A stretch of DNA of 64,000 nt from Phoenix dactylifera (GCF_009389715.1 NW_024067680.1:930001-994000); one strand, 5' to 3'; shown: positions 47,201-60,135, counted from the first letter of the stretch. A program made the numbers and translations. The notes: generated by a model from the letters alone, not told the origin.

Positions 47201-50200
47201 CTTATGGTGGCACAATCACCAAGTGCATATACACCATTGCATTCATGGACTCTCAGCCACTCATCAGTTGCTAACACACGCCGGTTAACCTGTCCATTTG
47301 GGAAATAATTAAATATAAATTAAAGTATCTACAAAATTTTAAGAAATCAAATTTTAGAAAATGGTGACCATAAGCTACAATCAATTAACCTGACCAATTT
47401 GTTTCATAAAATCCATTATGACAGGGCGTGTCCCGATACCAGTTGACCAGACAACCATTCCATATGGTACAGACATTTTTTCAGTTGATTTGTGTGTCAT
47501 TGTGATGTTTTTGTCGGCCACCTCCACAACCCTAAGCCCTGTTTTCACTTCAATACCATCTCTTTGGAACTTCTCTTCCGCAAATTTAGTGATCCTCTTG
47601 TCAAACCTGCATGATACAAACATAATGCACATGCAAATTACATAAGGTAGGACAGGGAGGAAAAAGAGAGTTAGAAATAAGAGGCGATATGAAAAATAAA
47701 TTTTAATGATAAACATGAAGATGAAATAGAATAAATTTAGATAAATGTACTTTTGGTTGCATTTGGATGTTTTTAATTTCAAAAACACAAGCCTGTCTTT
47801 TCCCTGATACTTGATTCCTATTGAAGTTGAGATTTTATGAAAGGAAGATCTTAAAAGATTGAAAAATATTTCTCTCTCAAGAAAAAAGGAAAAAAATAAG
47901 CTAATAAGGAGAGAAAACTTAAAATTTCTACGCAAATCAAAATTTGCAAGTGGTGGTAGAGCTTTTATGAAATTTCATTGTCAACCAAACTCCTGGTATT
48001 ATCAAATCAGAATGTACAATTTCCAAAATCATAAAAAACCATAAATTGCCATGACTTTGTACAATATCAAAACATATCCTTAGTATGGAACAGAACTAGA
48101 TTAAAAATCAATTAGAATAACAATTGTTGTATTATACATCACTGCTTGCCACAAGCCTTTGATGGGCTTATAGATGCTAGCTAATATGAATGCTAATGAC
48201 AATGAAACCTGCTACTAAACCACAAATAGTGGGATGGAGTTGTGATTTTGCACAATCCAATTTCAAACTCACAAAAATAGTCAAATCAGGGAATCAGATG
48301 AGAATTGATATAATAATGAGCGCTGCCTTACATGGTCAAGATATGCTCTCCAGCTTCAATAACAGATATTTTCACCAAGTCTTGAACCATAGGGTATAAC
48401 TTAAATAAATCTTCAGTAACAAAATCATGCAACTCTGCAGCGAATTCAATACCAGATGGACCACCACCAACAATAACAAAATGAAGAATCCTCTTCCTCT
48501 CTTCTGCATCAAGGTTTGGAAGACTGGCCCTCTCAAAACAGTCCATTACACTCCTACGAATTTTCTGAGCGTCCTCTACTTCCTGCATATAGCTACTATG
48601 GATTAGACAAAACCTCTCGAGAAGGGCGCAATCGGGCAATCAACAAACATAATAGCCAACTTTTTCTAAAGGCATCATTTTGAATAATATTGAAATATAG
48701 TACGCTATACCATACCGAACCGCATGGTACGGAGAGTACTATACCGAACTGTATCATGTTGGTTAGGTACCGGTACACAGTACAGGGGGGTATACCGACA
48801 CTCAGTAGGGCCCCATACCAGGCGTGCTAACGCAGTGATAGGGTAGCACCAATAATGGGCCCAGTACCGAGATGGCATACCTTGATTGAAACTTGATGCT
48901 GAGAAAATTTAAGATACCTATCAAAAAGTTAAGAAACAATTGGGGCACATATGTGGTGAGATTGTTTCTGCATGTATCAGAAACATACAGCAATAATACT
49001 ATCTGCTATATGAATCTAGTAGCTTGGTGAAAACAACGGTCTCAAGCAAATAAGCTTAAAAATTTGTATCTGCTGTTATTTACAGTAATAATTCCTAGCA
49101 TGTCTGTTGTCTTTGCAAGTGAATTGTACTGGCATTAAGGACTTCTATTATGATGAGAGTAAGTGTACCTTCAGAAAGTGACAATGTTCCACTACACCAG
49201 GGGTGTTAAATGTATTTGCCCTGGCTCCAATTGCTATCACCAGATAGTCATAATCAAGAAGAAATTCACCATTTCCATCCAAATTTGTGCCAATATCAGA
49301 TCGACAGTGGATTTTTTTGCTTGTTGGATCGATTTTGAAACATTCAGCTTCCCAAAATTTTATTTCTCCTCCCTTCTGCAAAATCATTAATCGGAAAAGA
49401 GGCTGAGTACTACTTCACTGACAGGACCAGATTATTTATTAGGAACACACAAACACACATTAGCCTCTGGCAGAGATGGAAACCAAGCAACATAAAACTT
49501 AAAACTAAACAAAATATATCCGAACACGAATATGATCAGGATCATGGGGAAAAATCACTACCTTAATAAACTCTCAACATCAGACTCTTTTCATTATTTT
49601 TTTTTATCATTATTCTTCAATCATCTTTTATGTGCCAACTTTATCTATGGAGGTAGATCACGTTGTTTTCACAAATATGAAGAAAGATGCTTTATTTAAG
49701 ATTGATGCAAGCATTAAGGTGGATGCCTACTCTGCCTTGACACGTTGACAGTTTGACATCGTATATGAAGTTACCATTCTTGTCATACTAATTACATTCT
49801 TGAACCATAAGCATCATAAGAGTCTGCTATTACTAGCTTCTCAATTTTTCTTTTAAAGGAATACTAGTACAATTATTGAACTAATGGAAAACTTTAACTC
49901 ATCCTCACATAGAATACTACTCATTTACAAATTAAAATGTAAAGAAATAAAAAGGATTTTTTTAAAAGAAAAAGCACTATAAATGATAACCTATATAATA
50001 ACAATTCCCTACTTTTCAAAAAGAAAAAGGAAAAAAGGAAAAAGTAACTCAACAGGAATAACATATGCCAATTTGTACCTTTTTTATGATTCTGCGAATC
50101 GGCTCAACAATGCTGCGTGGTTCAACTGTTCCACATGTGATGCTAGGTAGCAAAGGGGTAAATGTAAAGTAATTACGAGGTGATACCACTTGTACATCAT

Positions 50201-53200
50201 ACAATGAGCTATCTAGATTTTTCAAGAAAGTTGTGCCAGCCCAACCAGTACCAAGAACTACCACCTTTTTCTTGGGTGCTACTCGAGATGATTCAATGGC
50301 ATGGTCTGATTTTGAGTCAGCATATGCCACAAGACCTCCACCACTGCAAGTTAGGAAGCATAAGCCACACTATAGGACATACTGATAACATCAACAATGT
50401 AAATAAGCTTTTAAATTGTTGGAAACTCATATAGATCAGAATATTTCTAACACGAGGATCAAAGTACGCGGTACCGACTGTACCGACGTACCGGTGGGCA
50501 TCGATACCGGTACGGTGCCGAATCAAACCGAGCCGAACCAGTACTGTACCGATGGGGCTAAAAACCAAAAAAAAATTGGAGCCGGTATGGACCGGTTCGG
50601 TACGGGCCGGTACCGAGTCGGTTTGGGTCGGTACGGGCCGGTACGCGTCGGTACCGGTCGGTACGGGCCGGTACGGTTCGGTACCAAAATATGTAGCTGT
50701 ACCGTACCGGTAGGATCCGGTACCGATATGTACCGGCCGGTACCGACCGGTACGGCAGACCATGACGAGGATAAAAAATGACTCAGAATAATACAAGCCA
50801 TATGTGCATTCATTACATATGCATATCCATACACATTCACATATACATACATATGTATGTATGCATTTATTATCTATGTAATATACGTACATTTTAGCTG
50901 TAAATGAGGAACAGTGACAAGAAAATATGTCAGCAGATCATTTTGCTCCAACTGCCAGTTATTTTTGTGACAGGTTGGTTAACCGGCTTAGCCATTCACA
51001 CATCAATGTTAAAAACAATAAATTATTTAAATGCCCACTCTTGCTAAACTACAATCGGATCCTCACTGCTTACAGACTTTTCCTTCGGCACTTCTTTCTT
51101 TCCTTGAACCTCCCATGCGTTCAGAACATATGGTCAAGAACTGGCAGATTACCAGTAATACGGGTCAGCTAACAAGTGGTACCAGGTATAGGAATCGAGC
51201 TTGTTTAATTTAAAACAATATTAAAACTACTCTTAACTAATGTGACCCTGCAAGAGCGTGAAGAAAAGAAAAATCATTCCCCGTTTCCCCAATCCAATTG
51301 TTACATACAATAAGGGGCACTTGTAAACCTTCACCCTAATCCAGGAGTTCTTTGTAACCAATTAGAAGTTAGGGAATTTAAAATCAGGCCAAATTTGCAA
51401 ACCATACAACTTTTAATATTTTTCTTGTAAATCAACTAAATGATAATAGCAATAATGGAGCAAGAAGTGAAGCTCACCAAATAGGTGACTGATCAACAAT
51501 ATTATTTTTTCTTTTTATTTTCCCTGAAAACAGGTTTGATGTTGGCTCTCAGAATGGATCATATAATTTATATTTGAGAAAGAAAGAAAGAAATGGTACA
51601 TAAAATCATAATAGAAAACATGGGAGTTTCTAAGTTTGAACAATAGTTTTTCCCCCTCCTCTTAGTTCCTATTGATATAAGCTTTGGTGTAGCTTACTGG
51701 AATGGATCATGGTTGACAGTATTGATTTCGGTATTGAAACTAGTACCATGCTAGTACACCCCATGCACTGAGTATTAGTTTGCTACTAGTATGGCATACC
51801 CTATATCAGGTGATACAGTCTGGTATAGCAAACCATGAAATGGAATTTTTTTTGCCCGAGAGAAGGAAAAGATAATATGTATGATCCTTCTAGACTTCTA
51901 GTACTAGAAGACATGTAAGATTTTTAAAATATGCATAGAAAATATATTAAGGGTGGCACTACTTAACAATTTAACATGTTTAACTTGTTTCGACCTGTTG
52001 TAGATTGGAGGTTGCATGTTTAATAATATGGTTAGGTTTGGGTCTAGATTTTTGACCCGTTTAATGAACAGGTCTAGTTCGGGTTGATAGATTTTTGATT
52101 TATCTTGTATTCGATATGACCCGTATCTAGTCCAACCCAATGCAACTCATATGATCCAACCGAACCCGATTGCCACCACTAGAATGTATAATAGGGATCG
52201 CAACGAATCAAATATGAGTTGAGTAGGCCATTACACATTACCCGCTACATACTTGCCTCGGGACGAGGTGGGGCGGGTTAGAGAATTTCGGCCAGACAAA
52301 CTAAAAACAATCATTTTTTCCTATATATCACTTTTTTTTTTACCTCGGGAGGAATTTGTGAAGAGTTATATATATCCGAGTCAGGTTTGGGGTAGGTTTT
52401 ATCATTACCCATACCCTCCCCAGATCTGTTGCGAGTCGGATAAAGCCCGCCCCATTAGGGTTGAGTAGGGTCGATACCCCATAGGGCAGAGAAAATTGAT
52501 GCCCCTGATATATACATCGTGGAAGAGAAAATATGAAACAGAAAGTAAAAAAGATGAAAGAATCTATGGGATCTTAAATAGTATAATTCATAACTAGTAG
52601 AAGAAAAGACAATCCAGCTCTCATTTAATTATCAAAAGGCATCGAAAATCAAGGAATGCGGAACCAGCCCGTTCAGCACGTACCAGTCTGTACTGGCCCG
52701 AACCGGCCAACTGTACCAACCCGTACTGGTTTGTACCAGTTCTAAATTTTTTTTGGACTTTTGGATGCATGAACCAGGACAAATCAGTGGTATCGATTCA
52801 GTACCGGTTTGGTATCGGTCCGAACCGGTACGGATGAAAACCGGTACATCTATTGGTACCTGTTCAGCGATCCTTGAAAACTATAAATGCATTTTTAAAT
52901 ATATCACCATGTGATTGGGTTAAGAAACTAGTTCAGACACTTGAGTTTTCTTTTGGACATAAAATTAATCAATCAGATGGAAAGTTACAATCTAACTGTA
53001 TGTACTGTGTCAGAGCTCAATATCCAGCTAGTGAGGTTATATATAGCTTGGATGCAGAAGAAATCACGACTACTAGATCTCATCCAATGGCCCGTGTGAA
53101 AGGAATATTCAACTAAGAATTCCTTATAGTACTGATGTGCAATAGAGGCAACCGTTTAAACGTGCAAGCTTTGTATTAAAGGCACCCAATCAACATGAGC

Positions 53201-53870
53201 CAGCCACAGCATTTTCAGTTTTCAATACGAACAACTATCAATAACTGAATGCATAAAGTAATTGCTTCAAGTGTTACAAGTCAATGATAATATGAGATTG
53301 AAAAAGAAACAAAGCATCTATCTCCTCATCTCTTGCCATACATCATCTGTTTTTTTTTTTCTTTTGTTCATTTCGTAGACATCTGCAACCGCCAAGTTAT
53401 AGCCATGGCTGCATCCTAGTGATGAATTAACTATTAGCTGTCTTCAAAGGAAAAAATAGAAACCCTTGACTAGTAAATGGATGTCCATTTATGATGGGTA
53501 TTTTTGAGTAAAGACTAGATCTCATCCAACAAAGAAAAAGGATCCCCAACATCTGGAGATCCAGAACCAGAACAAGTGCAAGTAAGACAAGATCACGGAA
53601 AAGACAAGTTTCTTGTACCAGCAATCCAGGAAACGAAAATACAAAGCTCTTTATAGATCTGAAGCAAAATGAAACCAGTTTCCAGCTAAATTCCATCACA
53701 TAATACATTAAAGAGCGGATTTTGAAACGGAATGGCAGCTTAAACTAGATCAAAACGCAGAATTAAAGAGGAGAAGACCTGGCGGCCAAGATGACTACGA
53801 GCTTGGAGAAGGTAGGGCGATGGTGGAAGGCGCGGGAGGCGCCGTCAAAGAAGAAGGCCGAGAACCTCAT
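40703..53870 (-). CDS. NDB: External type II NAD(P)H dehydrogenase (NDB), mitochondrial, EF-hand
   Basis: Ten exons join in phase into 579 aa: 53779-53870, 50079-50343, 49169-49375, 48332-48582, 47390-47606, 47185-47289, 46238-46510, 46019-46140, 41000-41119, 40703-40790. This flavoenzyme of the inner mitochondrial membrane, facing the intermembrane space, oxidises cytosolic NAD(P)H and reduces ubiquinone without pumping protons. The N-terminus ([10 protein letters not shown]) is a likely targeting/membrane segment. The first Rossmann motif is LGTGWAG (61-67). The second, VGGGPSG (226-232), is followed by KISVIEAG with E264. An acidic residue there marks NADH-preferring NDB2-4 types; NADPH-type NDB1 has Q. 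YALGDCA (365-371) is the second FAD motif. A canonical EF-hand ([12 protein letters not shown], 390-401) predicts calcium control. The family C-terminus ends [10 protein letters not shown], with Cys where Arg is usual. Introns 1, 3 and 8 hold transposons. Confidence 0.95.
41291..44201 (-). other. NDB intron 8, part
   Basis: The intron runs from 41120 to 46018 (4.9 kb). This part is AT-rich with no gene. It has a (CT)n tract at about 41303-41324, a short tandem repeat around CAATCTTGTAGGA (43690 and 43740), and an ATGT-rich microsatellite at about 43975-44060. Confidence 0.6.
44210..44920. mobile_element. GGTACC-rich hAT-like element in NDB intron 8
   Basis: The ends CAAGGTCTGCTGAAC and, reverse complemented, CAAGATATGCGGAAC are inverted repeats. 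The flanking 8-mers CCATCAAC (44202-44209) and TCATCAAC (44921-44928) differ by one base. Dense CCGGTACCG words occupy both ends. A GC-rich/AG-rich core of about 400 bases makes long but meaningless frames. Confidence 0.8.
44929..46018 (-). other. NDB intron 8, remainder
   Basis: AT-rich intron with (TA)n(CA)n at about 45317-45342 and (GT)n at about 45551-45565; no gene. Confidence 0.6.
48697..48884. mobile_element. GGTACC-type hAT-like element in NDB intron 3, 188 bp
   Basis: The right end, reverse complemented, reads CAAGGTATGCC, and the left end is ATAGTACGCTATACC. The flanks ATTGAAAT (48689-48696) and ATTGAAAC (48885-48892) match at seven of eight bases. It lies 115 bases upstream of exon 4 in transcript sense. 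Confidence 0.7.
50460..50764. mobile_element. GGTACC-type hAT-like element in NDB intron 1, 305 bp, perfect target duplication
   Basis: The ends are CAAAGTACGCGGTACC and, reverse complemented, CATGGTCTGCCGTACC. ACGAGGAT repeats exactly at 50452-50459 and 50765-50772. The interior is almost wholly CCGGTACCGA-type words. It inserts 116 bases upstream of exon 2. Confidence 0.9.
51708..51837. mobile_element. Small GGTACC-type hAT-like element in NDB intron 1, 130 bp
   Basis: The ends CATGGTTGACAGTA and, reverse complemented, CATGGTTTGCTATA are inverted. The flanks GAATGGAT and AAATGGAA match at six of eight bases. The interior is rich in GGTAT/ATACC words. Confidence 0.6.
51948..52181. mobile_element. 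hAT-like MITE of the TAGTGGTGGCAAT type in NDB intron 1
   Basis: The ends TAAGGGTGGCACTAC and, reverse complemented, TAGTGGTGGCAATCG are inverted. The flanks AAATATAT and GAATGTAT match at six of eight. GACCCG/CGGGTT words fill the interior. An adjoining block to about 52505, starting TAGGGATCGCAA and ending GATGCCCCTGA, looks like a second, more decayed element. Confidence 0.55.
52650..52876. mobile_element. GGTACC-type hAT-like element in NDB intron 1, 227 bp
   Basis: The ends CAAGGAATGCGGAACC and, reverse complemented, CAAGGATCGCTGAACA are inverted. The interior has ACCGGTACGG-type words. Target duplication not resolved. Confidence 0.6.
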
Positions 53871-56800
53871 GCCGAGAACCAAGAGAGAGAGAGATCAGAG
53901 AGAGAAGGGTGGACTGCTAGAAGAGAGAGAACTTTAGGTCTCTGGTCTTCGTTTCCTCTTCGTTTTCTTCTTAGAAGACGTACAGACACGTGGCCTTACA
54001 AGAGGCCGCGGCAGAAGATTAACTGTCCCGGTTAATTTTCCTTTTCTTCTTTAATTTTAGATATTTAAAATATTTTTTGTTAATTAAAGTTATTTTATTT
54101 ATACAACAATATAGCGAATGTAAATTCGCTTGGGATGAAACAATTTTTTTTTATTAATTTGAAGTTTATAAATTATATTTATTTTAGAGAAAAATAGAGA
54201 GAAGCTTATCTACAATATAACTATTCAGTCATTTGTTTTTTTTCTTTTATTTATTTTTTTAGATGTTTCTTTGAAGCTATAGAATATATGGTAAATAATT
54301 AAATATTTTGGGAAAAAAAAAAGGAAGAAAAAGACAAGGTGCATGACTGGATCAATTAATGGGGAGGCTTGTTTGACTGGCCGACCAAGAAAGGCATCGC
54401 GATTGTTCCCGTTTTCTGTGAGGCGGGGAAGGATTCCTTTCTTTGTGGATGGGAGGAAGGCGACGGGCAGAGCCGCAGAGGCAGGCTTGTCTTCAACGGT
54501 TTAAGAAAAATAAAAAATAAAAAGACGCGGACAGGCGGCGGACAGGCGGCGGACGCTTGCGTGTCCGCTGTTCTCATCCGCTATGGCTTCGCTAATGCTA
54601 CGAGAGGGAGCAGATCTATAAACCCCCCGGATAAAACATTATTGTGATCGGATATATTACTGGGATTCCTATGCGGGTGCTGATAGTGTATCGAAATATT
54701 AAACATGATATACCATGCCAAATTAAATGGAATCAAACGATATGGAGCATAGTATACCGATTCGGTACTGATATACGATATATAAGATGTACCAACGTTT
54801 GATAGGTAAATCAGCTTCCATACCAAATGTACGGATATAATGATTGTGAGTTTGTTTTAGACCGCCCTACTGCAGGAAAGGCCTCAAAGACAAAACTGCA
54901 GGAAAGTTACAAGCACCGAGTTAATATATCTTGGTATTGAGATATTCCATCCGTAGATATATTGTAACTAATGCGAGTGATTGTATTTATTTCTGATCCC
55001 TGTTCTATAAATTTATCCTTCCTTTGAGGCAGCAGCACATTTGCTCTAAAAGAGCAAACAATAATATACGTAATCTATAATATTATCTAAAAATAGATAT
55101 AAACTTATCATATCTTAGCCCAAAATGCATGTGGTTAATTTATTCATCAAATACTCCTCCTTCAATAAATAGAATCAGGCTAAGATATAATTTTAATGCT
55201 TGTTTCAGCTACTACAAATTTTTGCTATATTCTTCTATATTAATATTTAATATATCAAAGTTTAATAATTTAGTTAATTAAATTTGATTTGCTGAGAGCT
55301 TAGTCTTCGCTGGTGGTTGGTACCTTCATGAGTTCATGTCTTTGCCAGCCTGGTACCCTCATCTCTTTGCCAACCAATCCGCTGTTTAATTAGCTTTCCT
55401 TTAGAAGTGTACCACCTTTACATTAGCAATAGCCAATATCAATGATTATATCCTCCAAGAGATGCTCTTACCTTATGGCAAGAAAGCAGTCACACCAATT
55501 GCAAGAAATCCCACACACCCTTCACCCTTTACCCTTTTTTTTTGTTAGAAACACAATGTCTTTTCAATTTATATAAGTTTTGGAGAAGAAAACATCCTAG
55601 AAAATTGGGTAAATAGCAAGGACAAAATAGAGATTTTGCCTGGAAAAGAAAACCACCGCCAGAACCTAATAAATGAGACATGTATCTTTAAACCTGAGGA
55701 AATTACGGCCACTTTCTCTTATAAGTTTTATTTAACTTGGGTGCTTCCGAGTCTATCTTGTTCTCCCCTTGCACCCTTCCAAATCTTCCCAGTTTAGAAA
55801 GGATGTCTGTTCCTTCCAGTTTTCGTTGCCCTCGTTTCTTTCCCCTCCTTGTTAAAGCATAACATTAAGGTAGGAACAAAATTTTTGTTTACGTCAACCA
55901 TGACACATGCATAACCTAATTATTTTAAAAGCTGGAACTTAGAATAAGAGGAACTAGTCGGCTCACTTAATTAGCTTACTTTAGACTTTAGTTCCGTCTA
56001 TATATTATAAAATAGAGAATCAATTTTAATTCATTTCCTCTTTTTGGCCTCATTAAGTGTCTAAACTTTGTTTGAGTCTACCCTTGAAAGCTTCAATTTA
56101 GGAGGTGAGTAGAGCTTCAATTTAAATGCTAAGTATTGACCTGAAGGATGGATTTTGATGATACAAAATAGTTGAGTTAAAAATTGACTAATCTATTTGC
56201 TTTGATAATTTCAGAAAGTAAAGAAAAAAATCTTTAGCTGCTCTTATTGCTGACTGGTGACTGATGCATCTTCACAAGCCAACTCTAACAGATCACATGT
56301 CGACCTCATAACAATCTCAGAAGATAAATCCACTAGAGCTAGGAAAAAAAAAGCAGAAAGAGAAAGCTTCAAAGAAAATATCAAGTGCTTTCATTGCGAG
56401 ATGATCGATTAGAGAGTTGGTGAAGTACCTTCAAGAGTTTTTAAAGTCAATGAACATAGTCTAGCTCTATTTACTATTGTGTTTATTATTTTCGAGCTAT
56501 ATTCATTGTAACGGCATTTACTTTTTTTCTATTCTTTGCTGTAACAAATTTAAAGAATTTAAACTTAAAGAAAAGTCCATTTAAATCGAAAATTGAATTA
56601 TGCTGAGTCTAGAATAGGCTCGGAAAAAATTTTAGTTAATTGCCTGAAAAATCAACTAAACTGATTATGAACTCGAAAAACAATCAATTAAAATTTGGAG
56701 TAATTAATTTAAGAAAATCAACTAGATTTGGTTATGAACCAAAAAACAACTAAACTGTAATCTAGATTATAGATTATAATGAAATTCCAAAGAAGAAAGT

Positions 56801-57070
56801 CTTGAGGAATGGATATAGATTCAAGATTCGCATCAAACCAATTTAAATTTCTTATATTTGCCTTGTTTGTTTTTCTTACTTTAATTCCTTTCATACTTTG
56901 ATATCAACATTCACCTATGAAGCATTTAATTTTGCTTATTACTACCTAAAATTTTTGAAAATTTCAATTTAGCCCCCCTCACCTTTTGCGTACCTCTCTT
57001 GCTGAAAGACAATTCATAAACAGACCTCCTCTCTTTATTTGCACAAAATATACTTTTTTGAAAAGCATAC
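53871..57070. other. NDB promoter region and intergenic DNA
   Basis: The NDB leader upstream of the ATG is AG/CT-rich (53880-53935). A GGTACC-like decayed element lies at about 54650-54830. No other gene was recognised; the 54.3-54.6 kb GC-rich frames lack family features. Confidence 0.5.
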
Positions 57071-58100
57071 ATGTGCATTTTTATTCAAATTGTTGACTAT
57101 GACATATGTAAGTCCCACCTCACATGTATCCATCTAAAGGGAACGACGGCGACACAGGAGATGGAAGCCTATAGCCTAGTGCAGGGGACGACCTCGATCT
57201 CACACCTATTATTAGCAGATGATTGTATGCTATTGGCTCGTGTGACGAGGAGGTTGACACTAGCCATCAAAAGGATGGGGGTATACTGCTGGATATCTGA
57301 TCCGCAGGTCAACTTGTTCAAGTTAACTATCTGCTTTAGCCCGAAGACTGAGCCTGAGATGAAGGCGTCTATCGTGAGCATCCTCAGGATTGGTGAGTAG
57401 GAGGGGACCATCAAGTACCTCGAGGTTCCGATCACGGGACACCGACTGCGCAAGGAGGAGTGTATGAATATGGAGTAGAGCATCAAACATAAACTGAAGT
57501 GAGTGCGCTATCGATGATGGGCAAAGTTACCTTGGTTAGATCCATCCTGAGTTCCAATCTTATCTACTTGCTTTCTAATACAATGGTCTCACTTACAACT
57601 CTACAAGGTTTGAAAAGGCTATTCAAAAATTTCATCTGGGGTGACAGAGGAGGTGTCCACCTTATGATTTGGAAAACCATCTATCAACTGACAAGCCAAG
57701 ATGGTTTGGGTGTTCATTCTCTGATCGAGCGCAGAAAGATACTATCGATCAGGCTAGCAGCCAAATTTATTCTAGAACCGACATATTTATGAAGCACCCT
57801 ATTGAGGGCAAAGTATGGTGACCTAGCAGCTCAGGACACCATGCGCATAGAGATATTACCAAAGACTAGATGGGAGATCAAGGATGGCTAGAATATCAAA
57901 ATTTTGAAGAATAGGTAGTCAATTGAGGGCACACTGACGGATTTGCCTACCAGATCACATATGGTTGGAGGGTCAAAAGGTATGCAAGCTAATCATCAGA
58001 GGAGAGTGGAGGTGGGACATAGATTACATTGGGCGCATGTTCAATGAGCCCATCTCAAATAGGGCGACAGCTAACAAGAGAGTATGAATGATAAGTGGAG
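57071..58100 (+). pseudogene. L1-like LINE reverse-transcriptase remnant
   Basis: Broken frames follow the plant LINE RT order. They read ISHLLLADDCMLLARVTRR (the FADD catalytic region, here LADD), then DPQVNLFKLTICFSPKTEPE, KYLEVPITGHRLRKEEC, ALSMMGKVTLVRSILSSN, YLLSNTMV, LKRLFKNFIWGDR and DGLGVHSLIERRKILSIRLA. At least four stops interrupt it, including those at 57398-57400 and 57476-57478. It decays into unrecognisable sequence by about 58100. No 5' domains are present. Confidence 0.9.
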
Positions 58101-59030
58101 ATGTAGTAGGGTGCGAACCTTATTGAATGCTTTGGATCCTTTTATATAGCCCTTATTGTTTTCTCCATTTGCCTTCTAGCTTGGTCTCAAATATCTTTAT
58201 GAGTACTCCAACCTTAAAGAGATCCACATTGATTCATATTCAATTTTCATACTGGTGTGAAACAAGAAGGTGCACCAATTAAAAGAGGAGTGTATTCTAT
58301 CAAAACTCATGTTATACCAGAAGAAACCTATGATAATTAGAAAGATCACAAACATTCAAGCTTCTATGTGTAATCAGGCCATCCCACAAGCTATTATTTT
58401 TACAAATATTTCTTATAGTTGCCCACAACTGCTTCACCACCTCTCCCAAAGTACAAACAACAACATAACCATCCAGGCATGTCCCAATCATTTGAAGACA
58501 CAAAAGTATAAGATGCACCTGAAAATCTATCCCAAGCTCTCCGACTTCAGAGATGTAAAGAGCCTTCATATCATCACCATATTTCCTCTTCTGCTTAATG
58601 CTGATGGTAGTGAATCGGATACACAATTCATGCATGCATGTATATTATCACTCTAATACAACCAAAACACTTGAATTACTGTACTTAGTTTAAAGTTACA
58701 AATCATTGACACTATTAATATCTCCACAAACTATTAATAAATCTTGAATATATTTTATTCAGACATTCTAACCTTCAGGCTTCAGAGCATGGTAAACTAC
58801 CAAGAATTGAAAGAAATAACACTAGATGCCACAGATTGAGAAATGAAAGATGACTAAGAACATACAAGGATATGGACAATCTAATTACCCCAACAAAACA
58901 CATAAAACACACTTTAGGTATAAATTGATAGACATTTAGACATACACATTTGTATAAAACACAACCCTGACAATAACTAACATATAAGAACATGGGAAAA
59001 TGTACAATGTTGTGCTGTTATTTAACTCCA
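58101..59030. other. Intergenic DNA
   Basis: No convincing gene or bounded element is seen on either strand. Confidence 0.45.
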
Positions 59031-59267
59031 ATCTCATTTGATGAGAGACGAAGCTGATGACAACACTCAATTTCTGAGTTCTTCAGCCTACATGCCAGTT
59101 GGGAGCGCTAGCATGAGGATAGTTGAACTCAAGTACTTGGAGACACAAGTAATGTAAGTCGGGTGACATAATCCAGAGGAACAATCACATGCAGTGATTA
59201 TCATAGCAAAGCCAAAAAACAGAGGGAAAAAGATAAAGATTAAAAACAAAAGCGAGAGCAGCAAGAA

Positions 59268-59344
59268 AACTTGGGCCATCCTTGTCGCACAACTTGTGGC
59301 TGAGCAGCGCCAAACATCCACGGATTGGTGCAGATCTGAGCCTG
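59268..59344 (-). other. Possible exon of the minus-strand transcript divergent from MRE11
   Basis: After TTGTTTCAG, the minus strand reads AQICTNPWMFGAAQPQVVRQ and then GWP, ending before a possible GT at 59268. It looks like protein but is short, and I found no partner exon. It could equally be chance within a non-coding RNA. Confidence 0.25.
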
Positions 59345-59798
59345 AAACAATCACAGGCTCCACCAGAATGTACAGATAGCCTACAAATGGAATATGGAAC
59401 TCTTCATGTTCAACCCCAAACTGGAGAGGATCCAAACTCATTTAGTTAAGGACTGCAAAAAATACTCTCTGTTGTCTTCCACCACATCATTTGTTTGAAA
59501 TGGCATCCATGATTTGTTTAAAAAGCAAAGAAAGGTTGAAGTTTTGATTCATCAGTGGGATTTTAACAACTGCAAAAGAGTGGAGAAGGTGGTCTTCTTA
59601 TTTACAAAGTATATTCACCCTTGATCAACAGGCAGACAGACATATACCATGTCACAGTAAGGATAGCTAGGAAGTACCATCTACCGTACAATTAAATTTT
59701 TAATAGTGAAAAGTAAATCAAACGGAATCCAAAGAGTAAACATTTTAAACTCAGAGCCTCAGAAGTATCTGACTAATGTCATGTAAAATGCTGCTTCC

Positions 59799-59867
59799 CC
59801 AAGTAGGTTCTCCCTGCAAGCAGGGACTTGGTTTCACAACACATCGATTTTGCAGACAAATCATCAC
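59799..59867 (-). ncRNA. Structured RNA candidate, copy 1
   Basis: The minus strand has GTGATGA (59861-59867) and, after 29 bases, a hairpin at 59831-59799. The hairpin pairs CCAAGT with ACTTGG and CCCTG with CAGGG, has a CTTG loop and a bulged AGAACCT. The same arrangement recurs at 60369-60439. The locus follows a telo-box/TATA promoter. It may be a snoRNA-like module, but no D box was found. Confidence 0.4.
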
Positions 59868-59963
59868 TAGCTGTGGCAAAAGAATTCAAAAAATTATTTC
59901 TAGATATTAAGAACAAGTAACCAAAAGTGAGCTCCGTAATTTTTTTTCAAAAAATTTCATTGC

Positions 59964-60135
59964 TAATTCACAGTACTATGTGATAAATCGCAGAGCTGTA
60001 AGATGAGAAAGGTTAAAAATTTTGTATTTCACAAATATAGCTTAGTTACTAATTCACACTACCATGTGATAACATGCAGAGCTGTGACATGAGAAAGGTT
60101 AAAAATTTTGTATTTCACAAAAATTGCTTAGTACT
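59964..60135. repeat. 86-bp direct tandem duplication
   Basis: Two copies begin at 59964 and 60050 with TAATTCACA. They share CAGAGCTGT and GAGAAAGGTTAAAAATTTTG, with few differences. Confidence 0.85.

Noticed and set aside
59033-59080. TGATGA...CTGA boxes on the + strand as a C/D snoRNA
   Set aside because: Only about 40 bases separate the boxes, too short for a C/D snoRNA, and it is on the strand opposite the candidate host.
59088-59441. A 117-codon minus-strand frame with a hydrophobic centre (FLLLSLLFLIFIFFPLFFGF)
   Set aside because: The hydrophobic run comes from a pyrimidine-rich stretch with an intron-like look. A different frame gives a more protein-like short exon here, and neither has a recognised homologue.
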